64,000 nt of DNA from Ferruginibacter sp. (GCF_028288465.1 NZ_JAQBNR010000039.1:55642-119641); one strand, 5' to 3'. Shown: positions 9,582-19,284, counted from the first letter of the stretch. Program-made: numbers and translations. Notes: generated by a model not told the origin, from the letters alone.

Positions 9582-11219
9582 ATGCGCATAAAAAGTATCA
9601 TTACAGGTTTATTTTGTTTACCGGCACTGGCATGTTTGGCACAGAAAGACACAGCAAAAAAGCAGAGCATTGATATTACTTCCAGCTATAAACCGGTCTT
9701 GCGCAATGCAGTTAAAATTAATTTTTCGGCGAGCAATCTGACCGCTGATACGGCCAAACAGGTTGCACCCTATTCTATTCCTTCGCAAAATTTATTTTAT
9801 ACCTACCAACCGATGGCGTTAAAGCCACTGGCACTTGCTCAGGACACCAGCCTGGATATGGGATCAAGAAATTTTTTGAAAGCAGGGTTCGGAAATTATT
9901 CAACACCATATATCAATGCGGGTTTTAGTTTTGGAGATGGAAAAACAAGCCTGGTAAATGTGTATGCGGATTATATTTCATCCAAAGGAAAAATTGCCAA
10001 CCAGGATTATAGTAAGATGAATATAAAAGCTGCCGGTAGTTATTTTACAGCAAGAAATGAAGTATATGGCAGCGCAGGCGTTAGCCAGTATGATTACTAT
10101 TTATACGGGTACGACCATGCGTTGCATACCTACAACAGAAATGATGTATTACAACGTTTAACAGATATTAAATTGAAGGCTGGTTTTCGTAATAAAGATG
10201 CCAATGAGTCGGGTATAAATTATAATCCAAATGTGGAGATTAACATATTCAGTAATCGTAAACACCTCACGGAAAGTTCTTTGCTGATAGACGCTCCTGT
10301 TGATAAAACACTGGGCGACGTATTCTCTGTAAAAGTGGCTGCCAAGGCTGATATCACGACTTATACCACACAAAACTATATCCCCAATAATTTTAAATTC
10401 AACAACTATATTTTTTCAATAGCGCCGGAACTGGTGTACGCTACGCCTTCACTTTCACTGCATGGTGGTGTAACGCCTGCATGGGATAATGGGCAGTTAA
10501 GTGTATTACCTAATTTTTATGGAGAAGCTCAAATACCTGATAAACCTTTTTTGGTACAGGCTGGTTTAATCGGCCGTTTTATTAAAAACAACTATCAGAA
10601 TTTAACGGCGTTAAATCCTTACCTGGCCCCGATTACTTCTGCACAACTAAATACAAAAGAAACTGAATTGTATGGCGGGGTAAAAGCATCCGTTGGAAAG
10701 CATTTCAATTTCAGTGCAAAAGCGGGGTTGCTTAGCTACAAAAACTTGCCTTTTTTTATAAACGATACTGCATCTGACATGAGGTATTTTAAAATAAGTA
10801 ACGAAAGTAAACTGACTGACCTGCGCTTACACGGCGACTTAAGTTATATAAGCCAGGATAAATTTACTATTACAGGTGGGCTCACTTTTAACGGCTATAC
10901 TGGTATGCACGATAATAACAAAGCCTGGGGAACAATACCGCTGCAAATTGACGCATCGCTTCGCTGGTGGGCATTTAAACAGGTTATGATTAAGAGCGAT
11001 TTTACTGCTTACACCGGTTCATCTTACCTCTTGCCTGGCAACATCAACAATGCGTTGAGCGGTGCTGCTGACCTGAGTGCAGGTGTTGAAGTTTCGATCA
11101 ACAAAAAAATAAGCGCCTGGCTTGACATCAATAATATCCTGAATAATAAATACCAGCGCTGGTATGGATACCAGGTATACGGAACAAATATTTTGGCTGG
11201 TGTGCTGTTGAAGTTTTAA
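9582..11219 (+). CDS. Outer-membrane beta-barrel protein (TonB-receptor-like, no plug domain)
   Basis: The 545-residue protein has a signal peptide (cleavage near CLAQ, residue 21), a short N-terminal linker with SYKPVLRNAVKINF, and then a long run of alternating amphipathic strands with aromatic girdles (NFLKAGFGNYSTPYINAGF, KASVGKHFNFSAKAGLLSY). It ends with LDINNILNNKYQRWYGYQVYG and a final Phe (LLKF), the end expected for a BAM-inserted barrel. The C-terminal part resembles TonB-dependent receptors but the plug domain is missing. It is likely co-transcribed with the TPR protein upstream. Ligand or cargo is unknown. Confidence 0.8.
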   Translation: MRIKSIITGLFCLPALACLAQKDTAKKQSIDITSSYKPVLRNAVKINFSASNLTADTAKQVAPYSIPSQNLFYTYQPMALKPLALAQDTSLDMGSRNFLKAGFGNYSTPYINAGFSFGDGKTSLVNVYADYISSKGKIANQDYSKMNIKAAGSYFTARNEVYGSAGVSQYDYYLYGYDHALHTYNRNDVLQRLTDIKLKAGFRNKDANESGINYNPNVEINIFSNRKHLTESSLLIDAPVDKTLGDVFSVKVAAKADITTYTTQNYIPNNFKFNNYIFSIAPELVYATPSLSLHGGVTPAWDNGQLSVLPNFYGEAQIPDKPFLVQAGLIGRFIKNNYQNLTALNPYLAPITSAQLNTKETELYGGVKASVGKHFNFSAKAGLLSYKNLPFFINDTASDMRYFKISNESKLTDLRLHGDLSYISQDKFTITGGLTFNGYTGMHDNNKAWGTIPLQIDASLRWWAFKQVMIKSDFTAYTGSSYLLPGNINNALSGAADLSAGVEVSINKKISAWLDINNILNNKYQRWYGYQVYGTNILAGVLLKF

Positions 11220-11323
11220 CAGCGTCCCGTCTCTTGCCGCCACCTTAAAAAATTATTGCTGAGTCATTGAATGAAACCGTTTTTGATATAATATCCTGCT
11301 ATCTTTGATCCATACAATCTATC

Positions 11324-11884
11324 ATGGAATATTTAATAGCCCCAACACTTTTTCAAAAAAAAATATGCCGGTTGCCCGGTATCGGCATCCTGTCTTTAAA
11401 AAATCATCCGGCAGTAAGTAATGTTGCCGCAGCAGTAATCAAAGCACCTGCACCGTTTATCAGTTTTTCTCCCGCAAATGAAAATGAAGAAAGTAGCTTC
11501 AATGAGTTTTCAGCACTTAGTGAAATAATCAGGAAAGACATTGAAGAAAATGGAACGGTTACTTTAAAAGGGGTTGGTGACTTTATTAAAAAGGAAAACG
11601 GTGCCATTGACTTTATACCATCCCACATTCATCCGTTGTTTATGCCGGATGTTACTGCAACAAGGGTAATCAGGCAGAACGCAGAGCACACCATCCTGGT
11701 AGGAGATAAGGAAACTACCAACACACAAATGAGCGGCTATTTCGTGGAAGCAGAAGAAATAACTCCGGCGAAAGACCGTTGGTGGATTTGGGCGATTGTA
11801 TTGGTAGCAGCCGGTTTGGCAATAATTGGTTTGTACCTTCTGCAAAATGGTTTTAACCTGTTTGGCAATGTAGTTAACCCCTGA
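11324..11884 (+). CDS. Membrane protein with a possible HU-CCDC81-like N-terminal region
   Basis: The 186-residue protein has a folded N-terminal region (about residues 1-115) and one transmembrane helix (WWIWAIVLVAAGLAIIGLYLL, about 151-171) with a short tail. The start, in which a helix leads to ICRLPGIGILSL, and the later VTLKGVGDFIKKENGAIDF resemble the HU-CCDC81 domains that often precede SPOR domains in Bacteroidota; here no SPOR domain is present. This reading is by pattern only. It lies 104 bp after the beta-barrel gene on the same strand and may share expression. I do not assign a function. Confidence 0.6.
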   Translation: MEYLIAPTLFQKKICRLPGIGILSLKNHPAVSNVAAAVIKAPAPFISFSPANENEESSFNEFSALSEIIRKDIEENGTVTLKGVGDFIKKENGAIDFIPSHIHPLFMPDVTATRVIRQNAEHTILVGDKETTNTQMSGYFVEAEEITPAKDRWWIWAIVLVAAGLAIIGLYLLQNGFNLFGNVVNP

Positions 11885-11996
11885 TCTGGCTGACTAAATT
11901 TTTCCAACGGAAAAGATTACCGGGTTACAGACAAAAAAATGTCTCCTCCTTCACAAGTCTATATCAATTACTATTTTCATACAGCGGCTCTGTCAC

Positions 11997-12821
11997 TTAC
12001 TGATTAATATAAGCTTCAAACATTTTAGGCCAGCGTTTCCCCGTGATGTACAGCTTTTTACTGGTGCTGTCATAAGCAATGCCATTCAGTACATCTGTTC
12101 TGTCTGCAACAACCTGGTTTTTAAAATACTGATCTTTCAGGCCAGGTAAATCAATCCTGCCCACCACATGGCCGCTGGCGGGATCAACCTTTACGATGAA
12201 ATCCATTGTATATACATTGGCGAAAACAAAACCGTTGATCATTTCGAGTTCATTCAAATTAGTTACCGGCCCTGTATTATCAGTAACCTGTATGGTAGTT
12301 CTTACCCTGAAATCTGCCGGATTTACAAAATATAAATTGGCAGACCCATCACTTATTATGAGTTCTTTGTCAGTGTGTGTAATGCCCCATCCCTCATATG
12401 GCCAATTAAAAGTCTGGATTGGTTTATCTATATTGTTCAAGTCGTATACATTTACCACGTGGCTTTGCCAGGTTAACTGGTAAATTTTATTATTAAAAAT
12501 GGTGATGCCTTCTCCAAAAATTTTACCTGTACCCATTACATGTTTATGTTCCACCTTGCCTGTTTTTATATCGGTTACCCGTAAAGAGGATGTTTCATAA
12601 TCACCTGTTCCTTCATATAATTTTCCATTGTGTATTTCCAGTCCCTGTGTATAGGCACTTGTATCATGCGGATAAATGCCGATAATATTTAAAGTAATGT
12701 TTTGAGGAGCTGCAATTCCGGTAGAAGGTGATTCTGCAGGCGTAGAGGGTTCGGTATTGTCGTTGTTATTGCTGCAGGCTGCTAATAGCAAAAGACCAGC
12801 TGATAGTAAATATTTTGTCAT
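11997..12821 (-). CDS. Plant-type glutaminyl-peptide cyclotransferase, lipoprotein
   Basis: The 274-residue protein has a lipoprotein signal (MTKYLLSAGLLLLAAC, Cys16) and a Ser/Thr/Asn-rich linker before a five-bladed beta-propeller of the glutamine cyclotransferase family. Typical segments are YPHDTSAYTQGLEI, LYEGTGDYETSSLR, GEGITIFNNKIYQLTWQS and LNELEMINGFVFANVY. These enzymes turn an N-terminal Gln of a peptide into pyroglutamate. Anchored outside the inner membrane, it could process exported proteins, many of which in this phylum have Gln right after the signal cleavage site (AQ). That link is an inference. The gene diverges from the M43 protease across 305 bp. Confidence 0.9.
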   Translation of the reverse strand: MTKYLLSAGLLLLAACSNNNDNTEPSTPAESPSTGIAAPQNITLNIIGIYPHDTSAYTQGLEIHNGKLYEGTGDYETSSLRVTDIKTGKVEHKHVMGTGKIFGEGITIFNNKIYQLTWQSHVVNVYDLNNIDKPIQTFNWPYEGWGITHTDKELIISDGSANLYFVNPADFRVRTTIQVTDNTGPVTNLNELEMINGFVFANVYTMDFIVKVDPASGHVVGRIDLPGLKDQYFKNQVVADRTDVLNGIAYDSTSKKLYITGKRWPKMFEAYINQ

Positions 12822-13126
12822 TAAAATTTAATTCGTTTGTGGGCAAAAGTACTAAAGCCCCGCAGCTTTAAAGCAATCACTTCAATAAAAGAATGCAAAT
12901 ATTTTTTGCCGGTAACGTTATTCTCCCTATTTTTATGCTATCTCTGAAACGGATATTTGAAACCACTTCTATTTTAACAATACCGTAGCCCGCTTTTTAT
13001 TCTGAGATAAAAAAAATCCCATTTCTTTTATTGTTGGCCTCCAGGCCTTTTCTCCAATACCTCTGACAAGTGTTTTGTGTATCCCCATGAGCCAAATTAT
13101 TTTTTTGCTATTCAAATTTTTGGTTT
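12822..13126. other. Divergent intergenic region, 305 bp
   Basis: This A+T-rich spacer between the cyclotransferase and M43 protease starts should carry both promoters. A short GGCC-TCCA-GGCC hairpin occurs near 13036-13047. No further structure or small ORF was recognised. Confidence 0.45.
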
Positions 13127-14404
13127 ATGAAATTTATCCCGGGCCTTGTATTGCTTTTATTATTACCGACAATTGTTGCAAATGCGCAACGCAGGTGTGG
13201 TACGGCAAACTACATTCAGCAACTCATTAAAGCAGACGCTGGCTTAGGTAATTCCATCAACAAGGCGGAAGCACAGATAAAGGCAGTTACAAGCAAGGCC
13301 CCTGGTGAAAGGGATATAGTAGCAGACGAAATTATTTACGTGCCTGTAGTCATACATGTACTGTACAATACAGGGGTTCAAAATATAAGCCTTGCGCAAA
13401 TTCAATCACAACTTACCGTCTTAAACGATGATTACAGTAATTTAAACGCTGACAAGGTTAATACGCCCGCAGTTTTTAGCGCCTTTGCAGCCGATACTAA
13501 AATCAGGTTTTGTCTTGCACAGGTGGATCCCCAGGGAAAAAGAACTTCAGGAATAGTAAGAAAATATACCGGTACGCAGGTTTTTTCCCCGGAGGATGCG
13601 ATGAAATATACGGCGCAGGGCGGTGATGATGCCTGGGACTGTAAGCGCTACCTGAATATTTGGGTTTGCGATATGGGAGGAAGAACACTTGGCTATTCCA
13701 GTGTACCCGGTGGCCCCGCAGCTACAGATGGAGTGGTGGTTGCGTATGACGTTTTTGGGAGTACCGGCAATGTCCGTTCGCCCTATGATAAAGGGAGAAC
13801 AGCTACTCATGAAACCGGTCACTGGCTTGGATTAAAGCATGTATGGGGCGATGCAGTCTGCGGTTCGGATGAAGTGGATGATACACCGACTCAACAGTAT
13901 TATAATTATGGCTGCCCATCATTTCCACATGTATCCAATTGCTCGCCTGATGGTAATGGGGACATGTTCATGAACTTTATGGATTTTGCAAATGATGCCT
14001 GTATGAGCCTTTTTACAAACGGCCAGAAAGCGAGAATGCGTGCCTTGTTTGAAAAGGATAACATCCGCAATTCATTCTTAACATCGTTTGCATGCGATAG
14101 CACATTGGTACAAGCCAGCCCCGTAATTTCCGTGGATACGGTAGCGGCCGCAAAACCGGTTGTTGGGGTAAATATCTATCCCAACCCGATGCAATCAAAT
14201 GTTACAATTGAATATGCGTCAACATTAAAATCGGTAACGCTGAAAACAATCAATATCTACAATGTATCCGGTAGTAAAGTATACACAGCCACTTTTAATT
14301 CGGCTAAAACAACAATCAGCGTTGCTACTTTAGCTAAGGGGATTTACATCTTTAGTGTTGAAGAAGGAGCAAACAGGTTTACAAAGAAACTCATTAAGCA
14401 ATAA
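13127..14404 (+). CDS. Secreted M43-family zinc metalloprotease with T9SS sorting domain
   Basis: The 425-residue protein has a signal peptide (cleavage near ANA, residue 20), a metalloprotease domain, and a type A T9SS C-terminal domain. The extended zinc site HETGHWLGLKH (His228, Glu229, His232, His238) and the Met-turn in MNFMDFANDACM (about residue 285) define the metzincin M43 (pappalysin/cytophagalysin) family. The C-terminal 75 residues begin VNIYPNPMQSNVTIEY and end FTKKLIKQ, the standard T9SS signal for outer-membrane export and cleavage or anchoring. It is predicted to be extracellular and to cut proteins. It ends four bases before the convergent FAD-oxidoreductase gene. Confidence 0.95.
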   Translation: MKFIPGLVLLLLLPTIVANAQRRCGTANYIQQLIKADAGLGNSINKAEAQIKAVTSKAPGERDIVADEIIYVPVVIHVLYNTGVQNISLAQIQSQLTVLNDDYSNLNADKVNTPAVFSAFAADTKIRFCLAQVDPQGKRTSGIVRKYTGTQVFSPEDAMKYTAQGGDDAWDCKRYLNIWVCDMGGRTLGYSSVPGGPAATDGVVVAYDVFGSTGNVRSPYDKGRTATHETGHWLGLKHVWGDAVCGSDEVDDTPTQQYYNYGCPSFPHVSNCSPDGNGDMFMNFMDFANDACMSLFTNGQKARMRALFEKDNIRNSFLTSFACDSTLVQASPVISVDTVAAAKPVVGVNIYPNPMQSNVTIEYASTLKSVTLKTINIYNVSGSKVYTATFNSAKTTISVATLAKGIYIFSVEEGANRFTKKLIKQ

Positions 14405-14408
14405 ATAT

Positions 14409-15554
14409 TTAATTCATCATGCAGGCGATTTTCCGGGCGGCTTCGGGTGCAAGGGCAACACCCATTCCGCTCATACGTATACAGCAAAAAACGTCACTTT
14501 CTATTTGCTGAATCAGCGGTTTTTTCTCACTGCCCATTGCCATAATACCGCTCCAGTTATCAGTAACAGTATAATTGGTTTCCGGAAGTAAGTGTTGTGC
14601 AATAAAATCCTGCAAGGCGGTTTGTATTAAAGAGGTAGTCTCCATCTCCAGGGTATTCTCATTATCAAAATCTTTATTTCTGGCGCCGCCTAACAACAAC
14701 CGGTTGCCTACGTTTCTGAAGTAATAATAGCCCTGGTCAAAATGGAACGTACCTTTAAATTTAAGATTGGCGATAGGTGCTGTAATAAGCACCTGGCCGC
14801 GGTTTGGCACGATATCTATCTGCGGTAACAGCTGTTTTGTAAAGGCGTTGGTACAAAGCAGAAGTTGATTTGTATAAAAAGAAAGCTCTATTTTTTCGTT
14901 GCCTGCAATGGCATGTAATTGTATTCCTCTGGAATGTTTGTCAAAATGCTTTACTTCAATGTTAGTTAAAACCTGTATTCCCATTCCCTGTACTTTTTGC
15001 AGTAAAGCCTGCACCAGTTTCCCCGAATGAATTCCCGCTTCCAGCTCATTTTCTATTAAGTGAGTGAAATCTTTAAACCCAAATTCAGTTATTTTTTCAT
15101 CAGCAATTTTAAATAAATTTTCGTGGCTGGTAATTGTATGCAGTCCGCTGTTAAGCCAGTCAAGTTTGTTGGCACATTCATGCCAGTCTGCTGAGTGTTC
15201 CGAAAAGCATTCATAGCCGCCGCACGGATCATAATCAATAGCAGCATCATCAAAATATTGTCTTATTTGCTGCAGTCCCTTATAGCGCATTTCAACGAGT
15301 TGCCACATGTTTTCTTCTCCCATGGTTATCGCATCTGCTATCAATTCTCCCGGGCTTCCAAAGCAGCTGAAGCCGGCGTTGCGGGTGCTTGCCCCTGTTG
15401 GTATTACGCCTCTTTCAAGGATCGTTATCTTATAACCGGGATTTTTTTCTTTTAGTTTCAGCGCACTCCATAACCCGGCAAATCCACTGCCAACGATGAT
15501 AACATCCTGTGGTGCAAAAAAACTTTCCTTCTCCCAAAAAGATAACTGCGGCAT
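14409..15554 (-). CDS. FAD-dependent oxidoreductase of the D-amino-acid oxidase (DAO) family
   Basis: The 381-residue protein has an N-terminal dinucleotide motif DVIIVGSGFAGLWSALKL (about residues 17-34) followed by the DAO-family segment GASTRNAGFSCFGSPGE. It ends with a second FAD-contact region near RMSGMGVALAPEAARK. Relatives oxidise amines or amino acids such as glycine, sarcosine or glycerol-3-phosphate; the substrate is not readable here. No signal peptide is visible, so it should be cytoplasmic. The ATG at 15554 is the natural start. It stands alone between a convergent protease gene and a divergent DUF4197 gene. Confidence 0.85.
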   Translation of the reverse strand: MPQLSFWEKESFFAPQDVIIVGSGFAGLWSALKLKEKNPGYKITILERGVIPTGASTRNAGFSCFGSPGELIADAITMGEENMWQLVEMRYKGLQQIRQYFDDAAIDYDPCGGYECFSEHSADWHECANKLDWLNSGLHTITSHENLFKIADEKITEFGFKDFTHLIENELEAGIHSGKLVQALLQKVQGMGIQVLTNIEVKHFDKHSRGIQLHAIAGNEKIELSFYTNQLLLCTNAFTKQLLPQIDIVPNRGQVLITAPIANLKFKGTFHFDQGYYYFRNVGNRLLLGGARNKDFDNENTLEMETTSLIQTALQDFIAQHLLPETNYTVTDNWSGIMAMGSEKKPLIQQIESDVFCCIRMSGMGVALAPEAARKIACMMN

Positions 15555-15647
15555 GTAGTAAGAATTGTTAAAAAAGATAAAGGTAGAAACTAAATAAGTA
15601 CATTAAACGTTACACCACTAAATTTGTCCTACTAATCAAAATATTAT

Positions 15648-16424
15648 ATGAAAAAAATCACTACCATTTTTATTGCAATTACATGGCTCGTTACGGCAGC
15701 TCATGCGCAGGGGCTTAAAGGCCTCATGAACAAGGTTACCAAAAAAGATAGTACCTCCGGAAAAAGTTTGCTGGATAAGGTGACACCAGGTTCGGGCTCG
15801 TCAGGTTTGGGAAAGGGGCTGAGTAATGACGATATTATTGCCGGTTTAAAAGAAGCCTTGCGGGTTGGTACCGACAGCAGTAGTAAAAAACTAAGTGCTG
15901 TGAATGGGTTTTTTGGCGATGCCGCTATAAAAATTTTAATGCCGGCAGAAGCCCAGAAGGTAGAAAAAAACTTACGTAATTTGGGGATGGGAAGTTTAGT
16001 AGATAAAGCCATTCTTTCAATGAACCGGGCAGCGGAAGATGCAGCAAGTGGTGTTGGAAATATTTTCTGGAACTCCATAAAACAAATGAGTGTTAGTGAC
16101 GGTTTGGGAATTTTGAAGGGTGGTGACTTTGCTGCCACGGATTATCTGAGGAAAACAACTACCATGGAGCTGACTGAAAAATTCAGACCAGTAATTGAAG
16201 CCAGCCTTGTAAAGGTAGATGCAACCAAATATTGGAAAGATGTATTCAGCAATTACAATAAATTTTCTGCCAGCAAGGTAAATCCTGATCTTACTGCATA
16301 TGTTACCGAAAAAGCGTTGAGCGGTTTATTTTTAAACATCAGTCTGCAGGAACAAAAGATACGGAAAGACCCTGCAGCGCAGGTTACAGGTATTTTGAAG
16401 TCGGTGTTTGGGGGCAGTAAGTAA
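15648..16424 (+). CDS. DUF4197 family secreted protein
   Basis: The 258-residue protein carries a signal peptide ending near AHAQ (residue 21), a Gly/Ser-rich linker, and the DUF4197 domain. Its hallmarks are LSNDDIIAGLKEALRVGT, NGFFGDAAIKILMP, MNRAAEDAA and YVTEKALSGLF, with the end at the usual position. The family is widespread in Bacteroidota and Proteobacteria but has no established role. It is probably periplasmic. A clear intrinsic terminator follows 36 bp after the stop, so it is likely a single-gene transcript. Confidence 0.9.
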   Translation: MKKITTIFIAITWLVTAAHAQGLKGLMNKVTKKDSTSGKSLLDKVTPGSGSSGLGKGLSNDDIIAGLKEALRVGTDSSSKKLSAVNGFFGDAAIKILMPAEAQKVEKNLRNLGMGSLVDKAILSMNRAAEDAASGVGNIFWNSIKQMSVSDGLGILKGGDFAATDYLRKTTTMELTEKFRPVIEASLVKVDATKYWKDVFSNYNKFSASKVNPDLTAYVTEKALSGLFLNISLQEQKIRKDPAAQVTGILKSVFGGSK

Positions 16425-16459
16425 CTAACTTTTTAATCTAATCTGAATCATTTTAAAAG

Positions 16460-16482
16460 GGCTGCAGTTAGCAGCCTTTTTT
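16460..16482 (+). terminator. Rho-independent terminator after the DUF4197 gene
   Basis: A perfect 6-bp GGCTGC/GCAGCC stem with the loop AGTTA is followed by six T residues. It lies 36 bp after the DUF4197 stop and 16 bp before the next start. Confidence 0.85.
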
Positions 16483-16497
16483 ATTACCTTAGCCAAT

Positions 16498-16928
16498 ATG
16501 AAAGTTGGCCTTCTGTTTATATGTTTAACAATCTCAATAAAATTTTCGGTCAACAAGTCAACTATAATGATCTTATTGGGATATCCTGGACATACAATAA
16601 GCAGACATTTTCAGATAGCATCAGCTTTGTATTTACAGATAGTGCTCACTATAAATTATATTATTGGAAAAACGGGAAAAACTATTACAACGGAAACTTA
16701 ATGTATTATTCCCTTGATACATCTTATTCACCCACACTTTGGTGTTGGGGAACATTTACAAATGTTGGTACAGGTAATCAGAAAAACTGGCAGGAGATGT
16801 ATTGTTTTCTAAGAATGATAGATAAAAATACCCTTGAAGCACAATCAAAATGGAAGGGTAAAAAAACCAAAAAAGGAAGTTGGAAAAAACATGCAAGGTT
16901 TACTTATACCATGATTAAAACCAGCTGA
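16498..16928 (+). pseudogene. Small secreted protein gene with a frameshift after the signal peptide
   Basis: Two reading frames together make one sensible protein. The ATG at 16498 begins a signal peptide (MKVGLLFICLTISIK). The frame then breaks at an AAAATTTT run near 16536-16543, and the remaining frame continues with IFGQQVNYNDLIGISW to a stop at 16926-16928. One extra A in the run would give a normal signal peptide ending in FGQ and a mature domain of about 125 residues rich in Trp and Tyr, of lipocalin-like character. The downstream frame has its own ATG at 16521, so a cytoplasmic product is formally possible. It may be a real mutation, a sequencing error or slippage. The family is not recognised. 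Confidence 0.6.
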
Positions 16929-17091
16929 ATACTTATTTTTTGATGTTCCTATTTTCATTAAAAAACAACTTTAATCAATTCCGGTAATCTTATTTAAGCT
17001 TTCGTCACCAAAAACTGAATAATGGAATATGCAAATGCAATCAACCGGCATTTAATTTTTAACCGATAATTTTGCACACAAATACACATCA

Positions 17092-19284
17092 TTGAGCGCT
17101 CCCGTTTTTTTTATAACACCACCGTTTACGCAATTAAATACGCCTTATCCTGCTACGGCTTACCTCAAGGGTTTTTTAAATACAAAAAATATTCCTTCCT
17201 TCCAGGCCGATTTGGGTATTGAAGTAACATTGGCTATTTTTTGTAAAGAAGGATTGACACATTTATTCAGCGTCATTCCCGACAAAGAATGGTCGGAGAA
17301 TGGCTGCAGGATAATTGCGTTGCAGCAGGAGTATATTAATACCATTGATGCGGTTATTTTGTTTTTGCAGGGAAAAAATTCAACGCTGTCACATCTTATC
17401 GGCAACAGAAATTTTTTGCCTGAGGCCAGTCGTTTTGCACAACTGGATGATTTGAAATGGGCTTTTGGCAGTATGGGCATCCAGGATAAAGCAAAGCACC
17501 TGGCAACCATGTATCTGGAAGATTTATCTGATTTAATAACAGAGTGCGTGGATGTGCATTTTGGTTTTAGCAGGTATGCTGAAAAGTTAGGAAGAAGCGC
17601 CAACAGTTTTGATGAACTATATGCCGAACTGCAAAAAGACTATACCTATATTGATGAATTGCTGATTGAAATTCTGCGAAATAAGATGGATGCAATCAAC
17701 CCATCATTGGTTGCTATTTCAGTCCCGTTTCCGGGTAACCTGTATACTTCGCTTCGCTGCGGGCAGTTTATAAAAAAACAATATCCCGGCGTGAAAGTGG
17801 CTATGGGAGGAGGTTTTGCCAATACAGAACTCCGCTCTCTGAGCGATGCAAGGGTGTTTGAAATGTATGATTTTATTACACTCGATGATGGTGAAGCGCC
17901 GGTAGAAAACCTGTTGCTCTACCTGGATGGTAAAATAGCCATTGACAAGCTGAAGCGGACTTTTACCTTGGTGAACGGCCAGGTAACTTATATCAATAAT
18001 GCAGCCTGCAGCGATTATAAACAAGGACAGGTTGGTACACCGGACTATAGCGATCTGTTGCTTGATAAATATATTTCCGCCATTGAAGTCATCAATCCCA
18101 TGCATAGTTTATGGAGCGATGGACGCTGGAATAAGCTCACCATGGCGCACGGCTGCTATTGGGGCAAATGTACTTTTTGTGATATTTCACTCGACTATAT
18201 AAAACTATATGAACCTATCGCGGCGCAATTGCTTTGCGACCGTATGGAAACAATCATTGCGCAAACCGGTCAGAACGGTTTTCATTTTGTGGATGAAGCT
18301 GCGCCGCCTGCCCTGATGCGTGCGCTGGCTATTGAAATCATCAAAAGAAAACTAACTGTCAGCTGGTGGACGAATATTCGTTTTGAAAAAAGTTTCACCA
18401 GGGATTTATGCCTGTTATTGAAGGCTTCAGGTTGCATTGCAGTTTCGGGCGGACTGGAAGTGGCTTCTGACCGCCTGCTTGCACTGATACAAAAAGGCAT
18501 AACCGTGGCACAGGTGGCAAAAGTAAATAAGCATTTTTCGGAAGCCGGTATTATGGTACATGCCTACCTGATGTATGGATTTCCAACGCAAACGGCACAG
18601 GAGACGATTGATTCATTGGAAATGGTAAGGCAGCTTTTTGAAGCAGGGATTTTGCAATCTGCCTTCTGGCACCAGTTTACCATGACGGCACACAGCCCGG
18701 TAGGGTTGGAGCCTGAAAAATATAAAGTGAAAAAAATGAGCGAGGTGACAGGCAGTTTCGCCAATAATGATATTGAACACACCGATCCAACAGGTGCTGA
18801 TCATCCTGCGTTTAGTTTTGGGTTAAAAAAATCGTTGCTAAATTATATGCATGGCGCCTGTTTTGACTATCCGCTGCAAAAATGGTTTGAGTTTAAAGTG
18901 CCCAGGACAAGCGTACCACCTGATTATATTGTACAGGCACTGGAACAACAGGAACCCACTACAGCAAAGCCCGGCGCAAAAATTACCTGGCTGGGCACAA
19001 GGCCTCGGGTAGTGCATTTTACCAAATCAAAAAAAGGAAATCATTGGCCGATGACCGAATTGATTTTTCAGAATAAAAAAGAAACAGTTAGCATTAAAGT
19101 AAATGAACTACAAGGCGATTGGCTCGCAGCCATGCTGGAAAAACTGTCAGTACATAACAATGACGTGTATACGCTGCAGCAGGTAAAGGAAAACTATGAA
19201 GTAAACAACCTGGAAGACTTTGAACTTTTTTGGGACAACAAACCCGTGAATAGTTTGTATCGTTTTGGCTTGCTGCAGCTTTAA
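17092..19284 (+). CDS. B12-binding-domain radical SAM protein
   Basis: The 730-residue protein has an N-terminal cobalamin-binding-like Rossmann region (about residues 1-300, with SVPFPGNLYTSLRCGQFI and AMGGGFANTEL) and a radical SAM core. The Fe-S motif is GCYWGKCTFC (about residues 357-366) with CX4CX2C spacing, seen in the GCxxGKCxFC subgroup. FVDEAAPP and SGGLEVASDRLL are later core segments. A C-terminal extension of about 160 residues ends with a small helical domain. The start is TTG at 17092, because conserved N-terminal residues (FFITPPFTQLNTPYPA) lie directly after it and no ATG fits. It is cytoplasmic; the substrate is unknown. The gene appears monocistronic. Confidence 0.88.
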   Translation: MSAPVFFITPPFTQLNTPYPATAYLKGFLNTKNIPSFQADLGIEVTLAIFCKEGLTHLFSVIPDKEWSENGCRIIALQQEYINTIDAVILFLQGKNSTLSHLIGNRNFLPEASRFAQLDDLKWAFGSMGIQDKAKHLATMYLEDLSDLITECVDVHFGFSRYAEKLGRSANSFDELYAELQKDYTYIDELLIEILRNKMDAINPSLVAISVPFPGNLYTSLRCGQFIKKQYPGVKVAMGGGFANTELRSLSDARVFEMYDFITLDDGEAPVENLLLYLDGKIAIDKLKRTFTLVNGQVTYINNAACSDYKQGQVGTPDYSDLLLDKYISAIEVINPMHSLWSDGRWNKLTMAHGCYWGKCTFCDISLDYIKLYEPIAAQLLCDRMETIIAQTGQNGFHFVDEAAPPALMRALAIEIIKRKLTVSWWTNIRFEKSFTRDLCLLLKASGCIAVSGGLEVASDRLLALIQKGITVAQVAKVNKHFSEAGIMVHAYLMYGFPTQTAQETIDSLEMVRQLFEAGILQSAFWHQFTMTAHSPVGLEPEKYKVKKMSEVTGSFANNDIEHTDPTGADHPAFSFGLKKSLLNYMHGACFDYPLQKWFEFKVPRTSVPPDYIVQALEQQEPTTAKPGAKITWLGTRPRVVHFTKSKKGNHWPMTELIFQNKKETVSIKVNELQGDWLAAMLEKLSVHNNDVYTLQQVKENYEVNNLEDFELFWDNKPVNSLYRFGLLQL

